A stretch of DNA of 45,647 nt from Streptomyces olivochromogenes (GCF_001514115.1 NZ_KQ948460.1:327477-373123), one strand, 5' to 3'; positions 15,612 through 24,342 are shown, counted from the stretch's first letter. Notes: a model not told the origin generated them from the letters alone. Numbers and translations are program-made.

Positions 15612-16769
15612 TCAAGGCTTCGAGCTGAGTACGCCGGGCCTGCCCTGTGAAGGTACGGATCCGGATGCTGCCGCTCGCCCGGGGGCCAGCGGCCGCATGC
15701 CTGTCCTCTGCGCCGCGCGTCGGCACAGGTGAGGCAGGAAGGTGTAGAAGCGGTCGGGCAGGAACACGGCGTCCGCGACGATCATCGCGCCGGAGAAGAG
15801 AGGCAGCCCCATGAGCAGCGCGATGCCGATGTGCATGCCCAGCAGCATGGCGAGAACGGGGTACTTGAGCCTGCCGAAGAGTACGAACGGGAAGGCCACC
15901 TGCAAGAGCACCGTCATATAACCGGCGATCGCGATCAGGATCGTGTGCCCGTCCACGAGGTGGGAGAGCGCGGGCCAGGGCTGGAAAAGTCCGAGGTTCA
16001 GCACGTAGTGGAGAGCGGTGCCGCCGCCCCAGGTAGCGCCCTGGACCTTGTACAGGCCGGCTGACCCGTAGAGGAAGCAGACCTGTGCCGCGATGACGAA
16101 CATGCCGCAGTTGTGGAACACCGTGGTCAAGGTGGTTCGGGCATCTCGGAGTTGTTGTGCGGAGTAGCTCCGAATCGGCTGCGGCGCGTTGCCCGCGCCG
16201 GCCGCCTTGAGCCGGTGTCTGCGTGCGTCCAGGGACCAGCGCCGACCGCACGCGGTCAGGCAGAGGTAGACGGACATCAGCAGGATCAGGTTGTCGCCTC
16301 CGTCCGTCATGAAGATCGCCCGGGCATGGAAGGAGACCACTACGCCGGCGAAGAGGAGGGACGTGACGCGGGTCCGCCAGCCCAGCAGGAACAGCGCGGA
16401 CGTGACGAGGGCCAGCGCGTAGCAGAGCTCGAAGTAGGTACGGCTGTCGGACAGGGTCAGGATGCTGTTCCACCCTGTCTGGGCGAAGAGCTGTCGCGCC
16501 AACGCGGGTGTCCACGGGGAGTCGGGACCCCAGATCTCGTCACGGTGCGGGAACTCGCGCAGCAGAAAGATCAGGTAGAGCAGTCCGTAGCCGATGCGCA
16601 GCACCGACGCGGCGTACAGGGACACCGGGCGGCCAGTCAGAAGCTCCCCCAGGGCTCCGGTCCGGTTGACGAGCCACTGGGCAGCGCCGGGGTACGCGGT
16701 CTGCTGCCCACTTGGCCGATGGGCTGTTGGTGCGGAGGGGGCGATGTGGGGGATCTGCTCATTCCCCAT
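15612..16769 (-). CDS. HTTM-domain multi-pass membrane protein
   Basis: A 385-aa integral membrane protein with a horizontally-transferred-transmembrane (HTTM) domain, distantly related to vitamin-K-dependent gamma-carboxylase. It has about seven hydrophobic segments (for example SVLRIGYGLLYLIFLLRE and TYFELCYALALVTSALFLLG) and HTTM-like blocks such as FHARAIFMTDGGDNLILLM and GSAGLYKVQGATWGGGTALH. Its ATG overlaps the end of the DUF5819 gene by 11 bp, and these two families commonly occur as a pair in Streptomyces. The substrate is unknown; a partner role with the DUF5819 protein at the membrane is inferred. Confidence 0.85.
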   Translation of the reverse strand: MGNEQIPHIAPSAPTAHRPSGQQTAYPGAAQWLVNRTGALGELLTGRPVSLYAASVLRIGYGLLYLIFLLREFPHRDEIWGPDSPWTPALARQLFAQTGWNSILTLSDSRTYFELCYALALVTSALFLLGWRTRVTSLLFAGVVVSFHARAIFMTDGGDNLILLMSVYLCLTACGRRWSLDARRHRLKAAGAGNAPQPIRSYSAQQLRDARTTLTTVFHNCGMFVIAAQVCFLYGSAGLYKVQGATWGGGTALHYVLNLGLFQPWPALSHLVDGHTILIAIAGYMTVLLQVAFPFVLFGRLKYPVLAMLLGMHIGIALLMGLPLFSGAMIVADAVFLPDRFYTFLPHLCRRAAQRTGMRPLAPGRAAASGSVPSQGRPGVLSSKP

Positions 16770-17508
16770 GGGGGGTCACCTTCCACCAGGGCAGAAGCCG
16801 GTTCTCGACAGGCGTCGGCGGGCGATTGCCTGAGGCGCGGCCGACGCCGGGGCCTGAGGCGGCGATGGGCAGTGTGACGACGCGGAGCTGAATGAAGTCG
16901 AAAGTGCCGCCGCTGTGGGCGGCGACGCGGTCCGCGGCGATGTTCCGCAGATACCTCTGCATCATCAAGGCGCGTTCCGTGTGTGCCTTGTCGTCCCCAC
17001 CGTGCGAATCGACATAGCAAGTCCAGGCGCGGCGCAACAGGTTCTGCGCGGTGTGGCTGGGGAATGGGTCGTGCCTGACCGCGGAATGGTCCACGGCGGT
17101 CAGGTCGAACCAGGCACTCACCCGTACCGATCCACTGGAGTCGGTGTGTGCGGTTCTCGCCAGAATCTGCCGGTTGACGGATTCGGGGTCCGGGGCGAAA
17201 AGACGCCAGTTCTGCTCGAAGAAGGGATACACCCATGCGTTGATCAGCGGGCTGTATCTCTTGGAGACGGTGTTGGCGGGCGCCACATGAAGGAACACCA
17301 GAACAACATGGACGAGCGTCGTCGCCACGCACAGGACCACGGCGGTGCTCAGCCCCGCTTTCAGTGTGCGGGCACCCCGCGACCACCTGACCGGCGCGGG
17401 TACGTCGTCAGTACATTGCTGTGCGGCCGGACCGGAATCGGAGTGCTGGAGTTCCTTCACGTCCGCTGATTCAATTCCGCCCGACACCGCCCACCCTGTC
17501 TTTCTCAT
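16759..17508 (-). CDS. DUF5819-family membrane-anchored protein
   Basis: A 249-aa protein with one N-terminal transmembrane segment (TAVVLCVATTLVHVVLVFLH, about residues 50-70) and an extracytoplasmic domain containing SPLINAWVYPFFEQNWRLFA and PDPESVNRQ, characteristic of DUF5819. I used the ATG at 17508; it lacks a clear ribosome-binding site. The frame remains open upstream to a GTG at 17643 through a 15-bp tandem repeat that would encode RRSQC units, so the N-terminus is uncertain. It is first in a two-gene operon with the HTTM gene. Confidence 0.8.
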   Translation of the reverse strand: MRKTGWAVSGGIESADVKELQHSDSGPAAQQCTDDVPAPVRWSRGARTLKAGLSTAVVLCVATTLVHVVLVFLHVAPANTVSKRYSPLINAWVYPFFEQNWRLFAPDPESVNRQILARTAHTDSSGSVRVSAWFDLTAVDHSAVRHDPFPSHTAQNLLRRAWTCYVDSHGGDDKAHTERALMMQRYLRNIAADRVAAHSGGTFDFIQLRVVTLPIAASGPGVGRASGNRPPTPVENRLLPWWKVTPHGE

Positions 17509-17523
17509 ATCAGCCACTCGCGT

Positions 17524-17595
17524 CTGGCTTCTGCTCTGGCTTCTTCTGCACTGGCTTCTTCTGCACTGGCTTCTTCTGCTCTGGCTTCTTCTGTG
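17524..17595. repeat. 15-bp tandem repeat upstream of the DUF5819 gene
   Basis: About four units of CTGGCTTCTTCTGCA/T preceded by a 12-bp variant. On the minus strand it reads purine-rich AGAAGAAGCCAG units, immediately upstream of the chosen DUF5819 start. Confidence 0.85.
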
Positions 17596-17607
17596 GACTG
17601 CCACCGG

Positions 17608-17647
17608 CGGCGTGCGACGGATTCGATGAGAATTCCGCCGCACGCCG
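17608..17647 (-). terminator. hairpin terminator downstream of the ice-binding protein gene
   Basis: Inverted repeat CGGCGTGCG/CGCACGCCG (9 bp, plus 3 more pairs after one mismatch) with an AT-rich loop, 34 bp after the stop codon. No T-run follows. Confidence 0.5.
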
Positions 17648-17681
17648 TCATCCGATGAGCGGGCTTGCCGCAGTGCGCTGC

Positions 17682-18935
17682 CTAGTCCTCGGAGCCGTCG
17701 TCGTCCTTGGAGTAGCCGTCGGCCTCGTGACCGTTGGGCACGTCGGCGTAGCCGAAGTTCTCGTCGGACTCCTTGCCGTGGTCCGGCTTGCCGGACTCGA
17801 CATCATGCCCAGGGCCCGGCTTGCCGCCGTGGTCCGGGCCTTCGGGCTTGCCGCCGTGGTCCGGGCCTTCAGGCTTCCCGCCGTGGTCCGGGCCTTCGGG
17901 CTTGCCACCGTGCTCCGGCCCTCCGGTGACGCTCCCGCCGACGGTGTTCCCGGCCGTGTTGCCCGCAGTGTTCCCGGACGTGTTGCCGGCGATGTTGCCC
18001 GCGGTGCCGCCGCTCGTGACGTCGAGGATGGGGCCACCCAGGACACCACCAGTGACCAGGCCCCCGCTGAGCAGCCCACCGGTGGTCGCACCAGCGACGG
18101 TTCCGGTTGTCGTTCCACCGGTGGTTGTTCCGGTGGTTGTACCGGTCGTTGTACCGGTCGTTGTACCGGTCGTCGTTCCGCCGGTCGTGCCGGTCGCGCA
18201 CCCGCCGAAGAAGATCCTGTTGTTCTGGAGCGACACGAGGCCCGTACGAGCCAGCGCCCGGCCCTGGATGTTCGCGCCGGTGTTCACGGTGATCGAAACC
18301 CCGGCCATGATCGTGCCCACGAAGCTGGAGCCGGTGCCGATGGTGGCCGAATCCCTGATCTGCCAGAACACGTTGCACGCCGAAGCGCCGTTCGTGAGGA
18401 GCACCCGGGCGGAGGACGCCACGGTCAGGGCTTCAGGAATCTGGAACACCCAGACGGCGTTGGGGTCGCCCTGAGCGTCCAGGATCAGGTCGCCGGTGAG
18501 CAGGACACCGGAGGTGGAGGTGTGCACGCCCGGCAGCAGCGTTTGGCCCGCGCCGATAGCCGCCGCGAGCGGGAAGTTCGTCGCCTGGCCGGCCGCGTCG
18601 TTGTACGCCGTCACCAGGTCCACCTGCGCCCCGCCTGCCACAGCGTCCGTCTGGTGCACGGCACCGCCGACGATGCCGGGCGGGAATCCGGTGATGGACG
18701 ACCCTGGACTCACTCCAAGGTCTCCCTCGAGCGAACTGTTCCCGGTATTGGTGACTGCCGACGCTCCCAGAACCGAGAAACTCGTCGCTCTACCGAGGTT
18801 CACTTTTGTCGCGATCGCCGACGCCGGCGTCGGCGTCACGGCGACCATCACTGCGGCAACCGTTGTGGCAAGGGCAGAGGCCAGCCAGGCGGACATGTTG
18901 CGGCGCCGAACCGCTTGGGGAATCTTCAGCTTCAT
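17682..18935 (-). CDS. secreted ice-binding-family (DUF3494) protein with repetitive C-terminal tail
   Basis: A 417-aa exported protein. A signal peptide (MKLKIPQAVRRRNMSAW, then ALATTVAAVMVAVTPTPASA) precedes a DUF3494 ice-binding-like beta-solenoid domain at about residues 45-250: GDLGVSPGSSITGFPPG, LDAQGDPNAVWVFQI, ACNVFWQI and GRALARTGLVSLQNN. The tail has Thr/Gly repeats (GTTT units), Gly/Asn-rich GNTAGNT units, four copies of a GGKPEGPDH-like nonapeptide and an acidic end. No LPxTG or membrane anchor is visible. DUF3494 proteins bind ice in some microbes; in soil actinomycetes the role may be adhesion or surface coating. The start at ATG 18935 gives a proper signal peptide. Confidence 0.85.
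   Translation of the reverse strand: MKLKIPQAVRRRNMSAWLASALATTVAAVMVAVTPTPASAIATKVNLGRATSFSVLGASAVTNTGNSSLEGDLGVSPGSSITGFPPGIVGGAVHQTDAVAGGAQVDLVTAYNDAAGQATNFPLAAAIGAGQTLLPGVHTSTSGVLLTGDLILDAQGDPNAVWVFQIPEALTVASSARVLLTNGASACNVFWQIRDSATIGTGSSFVGTIMAGVSITVNTGANIQGRALARTGLVSLQNNRIFFGGCATGTTGGTTTGTTTGTTTGTTTGTTTGGTTTGTVAGATTGGLLSGGLVTGGVLGGPILDVTSGGTAGNIAGNTSGNTAGNTAGNTVGGSVTGGPEHGGKPEGPDHGGKPEGPDHGGKPEGPDHGGKPGPGHDVESGKPDHGKESDENFGYADVPNGHEADGYSKDDDGSED
17818..17925. repeat. four 27-bp tandem repeats within the ice-binding protein gene
   Basis: Four consecutive 27-bp units starting at 17818, 17845, 17872 and 17899, each encoding a nonapeptide of the GGKPEGPDH type on the minus strand; the last is the most diverged. 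Confidence 0.9.
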
Positions 18936-19782
18936 CGAGAGGCCATTTCGTGTGGGGGCCGGGGCGTACCGGGCCCTACCGATCGCCCGGAAAGCCTTGT
19001 TGCTGCGTGGCATATTACGCAGGGAAATACGCATGCCAGCAGCAAGCAAAGGAAAGGGGAACCATTACTCATTCAAACGGCGCAAAGCACGACAAGAACA
19101 TTTGAATTCATTTATCCGATCATCCGGCATTCCCTCACCCGAATGCACGGACCCAGGCTTCTCATGTGAGGCAGTACCACTCACTTGCCCTAAGTCCGAC
19201 CTCGCTGTACATGGACAAGTGCAGCCAGCCAGGTGATGTCACGAACTCGCCTCGGATCGGGCGCGGCGCCCGGTTCGGCATCGCTTCACTTGGCCCTGGG
19301 AGCGGAGCCGGATGCATTCGCGTGTCCGGATCGCACGAAGGCGACCGCGGTACGCGCACGCGCGGTGCGATGCTCACCGGGCTCGGTCCGGGCTCGGGCC
19401 TCTGCGAGGTTGAACTCCCAAATACCTTGCGGCGCAAGGGACATGTGCACGCCACCGCGCCTCAATACCGTCCACATGCTGGGAATGGGCCGCTCCGGCC
19501 GTCCGTCGCGCCCGGCGAGGACTACGCTGCTCCACAGACGTCCCAGACCCCGGCGGCATGTCGTTGCCGAGCACAGATCGCCGCGGGGATCGGGCCCTTC
19601 GCCCGTCGCCCGGCGCATCCCTGGAGGGAACCGGGTGGGTCCGCAGTCCTGCCGCGCAGGCCGGCCAGTCGGCCGTTGCCCGACCTCCGCCGAATGTACT
19701 CCGCTGCCGGAAGTGGGCCGAGGGTGCCAAGATCCCGGCACCACCGAGTCCCCTGCCGGACGGTCTTCCGAACCGAGGCGTC
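18936..19782. other. long stretch without convincing genes
   Basis: About 850 bp between the divergent ice-binding protein and STAS genes. The part from about 19000 to 19150 is unusually AT-rich for the window and probably holds the promoter region of the ice-binding gene. Overlapping open frames from 19170 to 19780 on both strands show no family resemblance or ribosome-binding site. Confidence 0.5.
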
Positions 19783-20208
19783 ATGCCCCCTCCGCCGCTC
19801 GCCGTCTACCGTCACGACCGAAGAAAACGGGCACTGATCACGCTGGCCGGTGAGATCGACCTGGACACGGTGCCCCTGGTGCGCGCATCACTGGACCGGT
19901 GTCTGCGCGACGGCATCCGCACCATCGACGTCGACCTCACCGTCGTCACCTTCTGCGACTGCAGCGGCCTCAACGCCTTCCTCCACGCCTCACAGCGCAT
20001 CACCGCGGCCGGAGGGACGCTGCGACTGCACCATCCGCCGCGGACACTGGTCCTCATGCTCGACATCGCCGGCTGCGAACTCCTGCTCCTGGGCGTCCCG
20101 TTCGGGCAGTTGTCGCCTCCTCCCGGATACGCCCCGGTCACGACCGCTCCCGTCCCGCCGTATCGGCGTGTTCCTCCTGTACCTGTCCTGTCGGGCGGTG
20201 CGGTGTGA
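19783..20208 (+). CDS. STAS-domain anti-sigma factor antagonist
   Basis: A 141-aa STAS protein of the SpoIIAA/RsbV type, expected to bind an anti-sigma kinase and to be switched by Ser phosphorylation. The core reads LITLAGEIDLDTVPLVRASL and then VVTFCDCSGLNAFLHAS, the latter containing the usual D-x-S-G-L phosphorylation site. A Pro-rich tail follows. ATG 19783 has GAGG 4 nt upstream. Its stop overlaps the start of the next gene (TGATG), so it heads an overlapping three-gene chain. No anti-sigma kinase gene is adjacent. Confidence 0.85.
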   Translation: MPPPPLAVYRHDRRKRALITLAGEIDLDTVPLVRASLDRCLRDGIRTIDVDLTVVTFCDCSGLNAFLHASQRITAAGGTLRLHHPPRTLVLMLDIAGCELLLLGVPFGQLSPPPGYAPVTTAPVPPYRRVPPVPVLSGGAV

Positions 20209-20906
20209 TGGCTCGGCCCCCTCAGAGACGGTCACGGCAGCCCCGTGGAAACGAGAAACTCGGCGTGCACTCCGGAGCGGACCCCAGAGCGGACCCGGGA
20301 GCGGCCGCGGTGCGGTTGCGCCGGGTGAACCGATGGCTCGTGGAGGACATCCGCGAGGATCTGGGGAATCTGTACGAGGACTCCTGCGCAACGGGATCCG
20401 GAAAGGCGTACCGCCGTCCCAGCCGCCAGGACTTCCTGAACCATCTGACGGGCCACATTCGCCGACCGGGATTCGCCATGGTGATCGCGGAGACGGACGG
20501 TCTGACGGGGTGCGCCTTCGGGTACCCCGTACTCAGCGACGGCCGCTGGTGGCTCGGTTTCGACGGTGTGCTGCCACGCACCATTGAGCGGATCACCAAG
20601 TCCAGCAGTGTCTTCGCGATCAGCGACACCCTGGTCCGCCCGCACCCGCAGGACCAGAAACTGGCCCACCGTCTGCAGGAGAAGCTGCTGACCGACCACC
20701 AGGCGACCCTCGGCGCCACCTTGGTGGATCAGGCCGACCGCCCGACTCTCGACTCGCTCCACTCCTCGGGATGGCTGGACATCGGAGAGCTTCGGAGGCC
20801 GACGAGCGCCACCACGTTCCGTGCGCTGGTGCTCCCCCTCGGGGAACGGACCACGGCAAGGCTGGAGGGTCTGGCTCACGAAGCCTGGATACGGTGGCCC
20901 GGGTGA
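20208..20906 (+). CDS. GNAT-like N-acetyltransferase protein
   Basis: A 232-aa protein with a GNAT-like layout: FAMVIAETDGLTGCAFGYPV, then ISDTLVRPHPQDQKLAHRLQ (the expected acetyl-CoA loop region), then LVDQADRPTLDSLHSSGWLD. The canonical Q/R-x-x-G-x-G/A loop is poor, so catalysis is uncertain. Starts at ATG 20208 or GTG 20205 overlap the STAS stop; a later GTG (VHSGADP) is also possible. It overlaps the downstream GAF/ANTAR gene (GTGA), so coupled expression is likely. The target is unknown. Confidence 0.65.
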   Translation: MARPPQRRSRQPRGNEKLGVHSGADPRADPGAAAVRLRRVNRWLVEDIREDLGNLYEDSCATGSGKAYRRPSRQDFLNHLTGHIRRPGFAMVIAETDGLTGCAFGYPVLSDGRWWLGFDGVLPRTIERITKSSSVFAISDTLVRPHPQDQKLAHRLQEKLLTDHQATLGATLVDQADRPTLDSLHSSGWLDIGELRRPTSATTFRALVLPLGERTTARLEGLAHEAWIRWPG

Positions 20907-21664
20907 GGTCCGACAACCGGTCGGCCCGGATCCAGGTACTGGTCGCCGAGCAGGCGGCCCGGCGGGGTGCCCGGGTCGGCGTGGTGGACGTGTGCACCGC
21001 GGCCGTGGCCGCACTGCCGGTCGGCGGGGCCGGACTTTCCGCGATGTCCAGATCTGCGGCCAGCCATCCGTTGTGCAGCACCGACGATGTCAGCGAGCAG
21101 TTGGAGGAGCTCCAGCTCACCTTGGGCGAGGGGCCTTGCGTGGATGCCTTCACACAGGGTTCGGCCGTACTGACGTCCGATCTGCTCGCCGCCGAAGTAC
21201 AGGATCGCTGGGCCGTGTTCGCCGACGCGGCCTTGGAAGCCGGGGCACGCGCCGTCTACGCCTTCCCTCTGCAAATGGGTGCGATCAGCCCCGGAGTTCT
21301 GGACCTGTACTCCCAAGTCCCGGGCAGGTTGGACGCGGAGGAGCTGGCCGACGCGTTGGCCTTCGCCGACACCGCCACTCTGGTCCTGCTCGACTCCCGG
21401 ATCGACGGCGCGGGGGACCTGGCCGGCGGACGGTCGGCGGACGGACGATACGAGGACCTGGGCGCGTACCGGGCGGAGATCGACCAGGCCACGGGCATGC
21501 TCACGGCCCAGCTCGGAGTCGGTGCCGAAGAAGCCTTCGTCCGCCTGCGCGCCTACTCCTACGCCAGAGGACGCCGCCTCGCCGCGGTGGCCGCCGACGT
21601 GGTCGCCCACCGGCTCACGTTCCCCCCGAGCGCCGACACGGATCGGACCGACGATGAAGCCTGA
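20903..21664 (+). CDS. GAF-ANTAR regulatory protein
   Basis: A 253-aa protein with a GAF sensor domain (about 20-160, including QLTLGEGPCVDAFTQGSAVL) and a C-terminal ANTAR RNA-binding domain (about 185-240, YRAEIDQATGMLTAQLGVGA, then AFVRLRAYSYARGRRLAAVA). ANTAR domains bind paired RNA hairpins and cause antitermination; the GAF domain would sense a ligand or signal. I chose the GTG at 20903, which overlaps the preceding stop; GTG 20894 is an alternative. The RNA target is not evident in the window. Confidence 0.85.
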   Translation: MRSDNRSARIQVLVAEQAARRGARVGVVDVCTAAVAALPVGGAGLSAMSRSAASHPLCSTDDVSEQLEELQLTLGEGPCVDAFTQGSAVLTSDLLAAEVQDRWAVFADAALEAGARAVYAFPLQMGAISPGVLDLYSQVPGRLDAEELADALAFADTATLVLLDSRIDGAGDLAGGRSADGRYEDLGAYRAEIDQATGMLTAQLGVGAEEAFVRLRAYSYARGRRLAAVAADVVAHRLTFPPSADTDRTDDEA

Positions 21665-21678
21665 CACCTTTGCCGGGC

Positions 21679-21710
21679 CAAGAAGCGAACCAAGAAGCGA
21701 ACCAAGAAGC
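21679..21710. repeat. short direct repeats between two GAF-ANTAR genes
   Basis: CCAAGAAGC(C/G)GAA occurs three times in a row, in the 145-bp gap between two GAF/ANTAR genes, with a fourth partial copy (CCAAGAAAAC) near 21729. Confidence 0.7.
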
Positions 21711-21809
21711 CGAACGAAGAGAGCCGGACCAAGAAAACGGACAAGGACATGAGTTGCGCTTCCCGTCCCTTCATCCGGGCCGGGATCAGTCTCACGGAGG
21801 GTGTGCACG

Positions 21810-22526
21810 ATGAATCAGCGACTCCTGGCCAAGACCTTCGTCGAGCTGGCTGACAACCTGGTCGCCGACTTCGACCTGATCGATTTCCTGCGCCTGCTGA
21901 CCGACCGCTGTGTGGGCATGCTCGGCGCGAGTGCCGCAGGCGTGCTGCTCGCGGACCGCGACGGCGAACTCCGCGTCATGGCCGCCTCCGACGAACAGGT
22001 GCGCCTGCTGGAACTCTTCCAGCTGCAGAACGACGAAGGGCCCTGCCTGGACTGCTTCCGCACCGGCGCACCGGTGATCGTCGCCAACCTGAGCGGGGAG
22101 GCGGACCGCTGGCCACGCTTTGTCGCGGCAGCCCACCGCAGCGGGTTCGGGGCGGTCCAGGCCTTGCCGATGCGTCTACGGGACGAGGTCGTCGGAGCCC
22201 TGAACCTCTTCCACGCCGCCCCGGGCCCCTTCGATCCGGACGCCACGCCGCTCGCCCAGGCCCTGGCCGACGTCGCCACCATCAGCCTGCTGCAACAACG
22301 GACCGCGCACCGCAGCACCGTCCTCAACGAGCAACTGCAGAGCGCGCTGAACAGCCGCGTCCTGATCGAACAGGCCAAGGGAAAACTCGCCGAACGCCGG
22401 GGCATCGACATGGAACAGGCCTTCACCACACTGCGCGGTTACGCCCGTGCTCACAACCGGCGCCTGTCCGACCTGGCCCGCGCGTTCATCGACGACTCCG
22501 AAGCGCTCCCCGGCCTGAGGTCCTGA
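21810..22526 (+). CDS. GAF-ANTAR regulatory protein (second copy)
   Basis: A 238-aa protein with a GAF domain (about 15-165, including QLQNDEGPCLDCFRTGAPVI) and a C-terminal ANTAR domain (SRVLIEQAKGKLAERRGIDM, then AFTTLRGYARAHNRRLSDLA), a textbook RNA-binding ANTAR sequence. ATG 21810 has GGAGG 9 nt upstream; the in-frame GTG at 21801 directly abuts that site and is less likely. It follows the first GAF-ANTAR gene by 145 bp and ends at a strong hairpin. Its ANTAR is closer to consensus than that of the first copy. Confidence 0.9.
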   Translation: MNQRLLAKTFVELADNLVADFDLIDFLRLLTDRCVGMLGASAAGVLLADRDGELRVMAASDEQVRLLELFQLQNDEGPCLDCFRTGAPVIVANLSGEADRWPRFVAAAHRSGFGAVQALPMRLRDEVVGALNLFHAAPGPFDPDATPLAQALADVATISLLQQRTAHRSTVLNEQLQSALNSRVLIEQAKGKLAERRGIDMEQAFTTLRGYARAHNRRLSDLARAFIDDSEALPGLRS

Positions 22527-22607
22527 CCAAAGCCACGACCGGTCAGCAGCAGCTCGCGGACTGAAGGTTCACGGGCTGTGGTTCGCAGACTCTGCTTTCC
22601 GGGCCGG

Positions 22608-22641
22608 ACGGCCGCCGCCGATGGTGTTCGGCGGCGGCCGT
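22608..22641 (+). terminator. terminator hairpin after the second GAF-ANTAR gene
   Basis: Perfect 14-bp GC-rich stem ACGGCCGCCGCCGA/TCGGCGGCGGCCGT with a 6-nt loop, 82 bp after the stop codon; no T-run. Confidence 0.7.
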
Positions 22642-22930
22642 GGTCGCGAGGACGCGAGGCCCCCCGGCCATCGTGTCCTCGCGCGCTGCCCTCCGCGGCG
22701 GCGGGGTGGCGGGAGCACCCCGAGTGGAATACGCCAGGAGGACGGGAGCTGGAGCCGCGTGCTCTGGCGATGCGGCTCCGGCCGGCCTCGATTGCGACTC
22801 GGGGGCTGGGAGCCTGGGTGGGGGACTTGCCGGTGTCGTCGATTCCTGACACGGACGAAGTCCCGCCTGCCTTGCTCTGACCGTAGAGCACATGCACGAC
22901 GAGCGGAACAGGGCGTGACGTACGCGTTCG
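22642..22930. other. stretch without recognisable genes
   Basis: Intergenic DNA between the hairpin and the small membrane protein gene. Open frames here show no family resemblance. Confidence 0.5.
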
Positions 22931-23194
22931 TCACCCGCGGCGCTCGCGGTCCCGCCGGTCCTCGCGGTTCCAGCGCGCTCGGTGCTGACGGCTGTAGCGG
23001 CGATCCCAGCGGTCCTGACGCTCCCGGCGGTCCCGATAGTCCTGGTACTCACCGAAGTCGGACCCGCCGCCGCGGCCCCGGCCGCCGTAACGGGTGGCTC
23101 CGAAGACCAACACAGCCGCGGCGACCCACCAGATGGGATGGAGAAAGCCGAAGCCGAACAAGACCACGATCAGGACGAGAAGCAGAACGAACAC
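22931..23194 (-). CDS. small hydrophobic membrane protein with charged Arg/Asp-rich tail
   Basis: An 87-aa protein. The GTG at 23194 follows GGGGAGG with 6-nt spacing. The N-terminal half is two hydrophobic segments (FVLLLVLIVVLFGFGFLH and WWVAAAVLVFGA); the C-terminal half is highly charged and repetitive (RDRRERQDRWDRRYSRQ and so on). It is of the type called hydrophobic protein in many Streptomyces genomes, often in stress-related neighbourhoods. Function is unknown. Confidence 0.7.
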   Translation of the reverse strand: MFVLLLVLIVVLFGFGFLHPIWWVAAAVLVFGATRYGGRGRGGGSDFGEYQDYRDRRERQDRWDRRYSRQHRARWNREDRRDRERRG

Positions 23195-23552
23195 AGCGGG
23201 CCTCCCCGGGAGCAAAACACAGCATCGGTACCGGGGACTGGGGCCTCACCCCGCAGCGTAGTCCTGCCCGAAGACCGCCGATAGTGCGCGACAGATGCGT
23301 CTACTACCCGACATCGATGGCTACTTGGCACCTATTGAGGAGCGATCACCGTCCTGATCGTCCTCGCTACGACAGCCGCACTCGTGGGACGCGGACCGGC
23401 CCGGGATCGCGGCCGATGTGGCCATCGCCTACGTCCGATGGTCCCGGCGCGCAGGCCGCCGCCCCATCCGCTGACGGTGGGCAACGGGCGACCCCGCGTC
23501 CGGCACGCCGTGGAACTCGCGCCACCGTAACCGTCCATCGGACCCCGGACAG
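23195..23552. other. intergenic region without genes
   Basis: Divergent intergenic region between the small membrane protein and the first DUF5994 gene. It presumably holds the promoter of the former; no ORF is supported. Confidence 0.5.
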
Positions 23553-23578
23553 GAGTATCCTGAAGATACCGAGGGTAC
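23553..23578 (+). promoter_or_regulatory. sigma-B-like promoter candidate upstream of DUF5994 gene 1
   Basis: GAGT, a 16-bp spacer and GGGTAC match the Streptomyces SigB-group consensus (GNNT-N14-16-GGGTAC/T). The same arrangement precedes the second DUF5994 gene. Confidence 0.55.
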
Positions 23579-23665
23579 TTCGTACACCGGCTTCGATGCC
23601 CGTGCCGTCCCCGGCGATTCACGACACCGGGCCGGTCCTGGCCGGCCCGGGGCAGGGTTCGCGTG

Positions 23666-24280
23666 ATGACCGCAACCATGTTCGACAAGCCCGCGGTCGA
23701 AGACCGGACCTTCTCTTCTTCACCGCCACCTCTCCGGCTGCGGCTGGCGCCGCCCGGCACGGCCCCCGCCCTGATCGACGGCGCATGGTGGCCACGCTCC
23801 CGCGACCTGACGGCCGAGCTGCCCGCGCTCACCGCCGTCCTGGACCCGCTGTGGGGGCGGATCACCCACGTCACCGTGAACCCCACGTTCTGGCCGGTCA
23901 TCCCCCACAAGATTCCCGTCCAGGGGCATGTGGTGAAGGTCGGCTGGTTCAAGGCCGAGCAGGACCCGCACAAACTGCTGCTGCTGTCCTACACCGTGGG
24001 TCGCTGGGACCTCCTGGTGATCCCACCCGAGACCGACGACGTCACGGCCGCCCGGCTCATGACGACCGCCGCGGATCCCGCACACAGCCTCACGGCAAGC
24101 GGCCTGATCCAGGAGGCCGAGCTCTTCCGCATCGCCGCCGAGGCCGAGGCCGCCGCGTGGGACTCGGCCCGGGAAACGGTCTGGGACTCCGAAGGCGGAC
24201 ACGACGCCCGCCGCACCTCCTCCCACAGTCCCGTGGGCGTCGCCATCGGCCGCCTGCCGATTCCGGCGCCAGGCATGTGA
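23666..24280 (+). CDS. DUF5994 family protein (copy 1)
   Basis: A 204-aa cytosolic protein of the DUF5994 group, defined by IDGAWWPRSRDLTAELPALT and then PHKLLLLSYTVGRWDLLVIP. It is one of two adjacent paralogues with very similar cores but divergent termini. The start is ATG 23666 (GTG 23663 possible) behind an AGGG ribosome-binding site. Its upstream leader of about 110 bp, including a sigma-B-like promoter candidate, is also duplicated before copy 2. Biochemical function is unknown; the neighbourhood and promoter suggest a general stress role. Confidence 0.8.
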   Translation: MTATMFDKPAVEDRTFSSSPPPLRLRLAPPGTAPALIDGAWWPRSRDLTAELPALTAVLDPLWGRITHVTVNPTFWPVIPHKIPVQGHVVKVGWFKAEQDPHKLLLLSYTVGRWDLLVIPPETDDVTAARLMTTAADPAHSLTASGLIQEAELFRIAAEAEAAAWDSARETVWDSEGGHDARRTSSHSPVGVAIGRLPIPAPGM

Positions 24281-24342
24281 CAGGTGCGTGATGGAGGCGT
24301 TCGGAACCGGTGTCTCGCCGGGGCCCGTTCGACGTACCGCGG

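Noticed and set aside
17773..18474. Plus-strand Pro-rich open frame antisense to the ice-binding gene
   Set aside because: It is produced by the repeats of the minus-strand gene (GGKPEGPDH and GTTT units) read backwards.
18936..19080. Riboswitch in the long leader of the ice-binding protein gene
   Set aside because: The region is AT-rich with a small hairpin, but I could not match it to a known riboswitch core.
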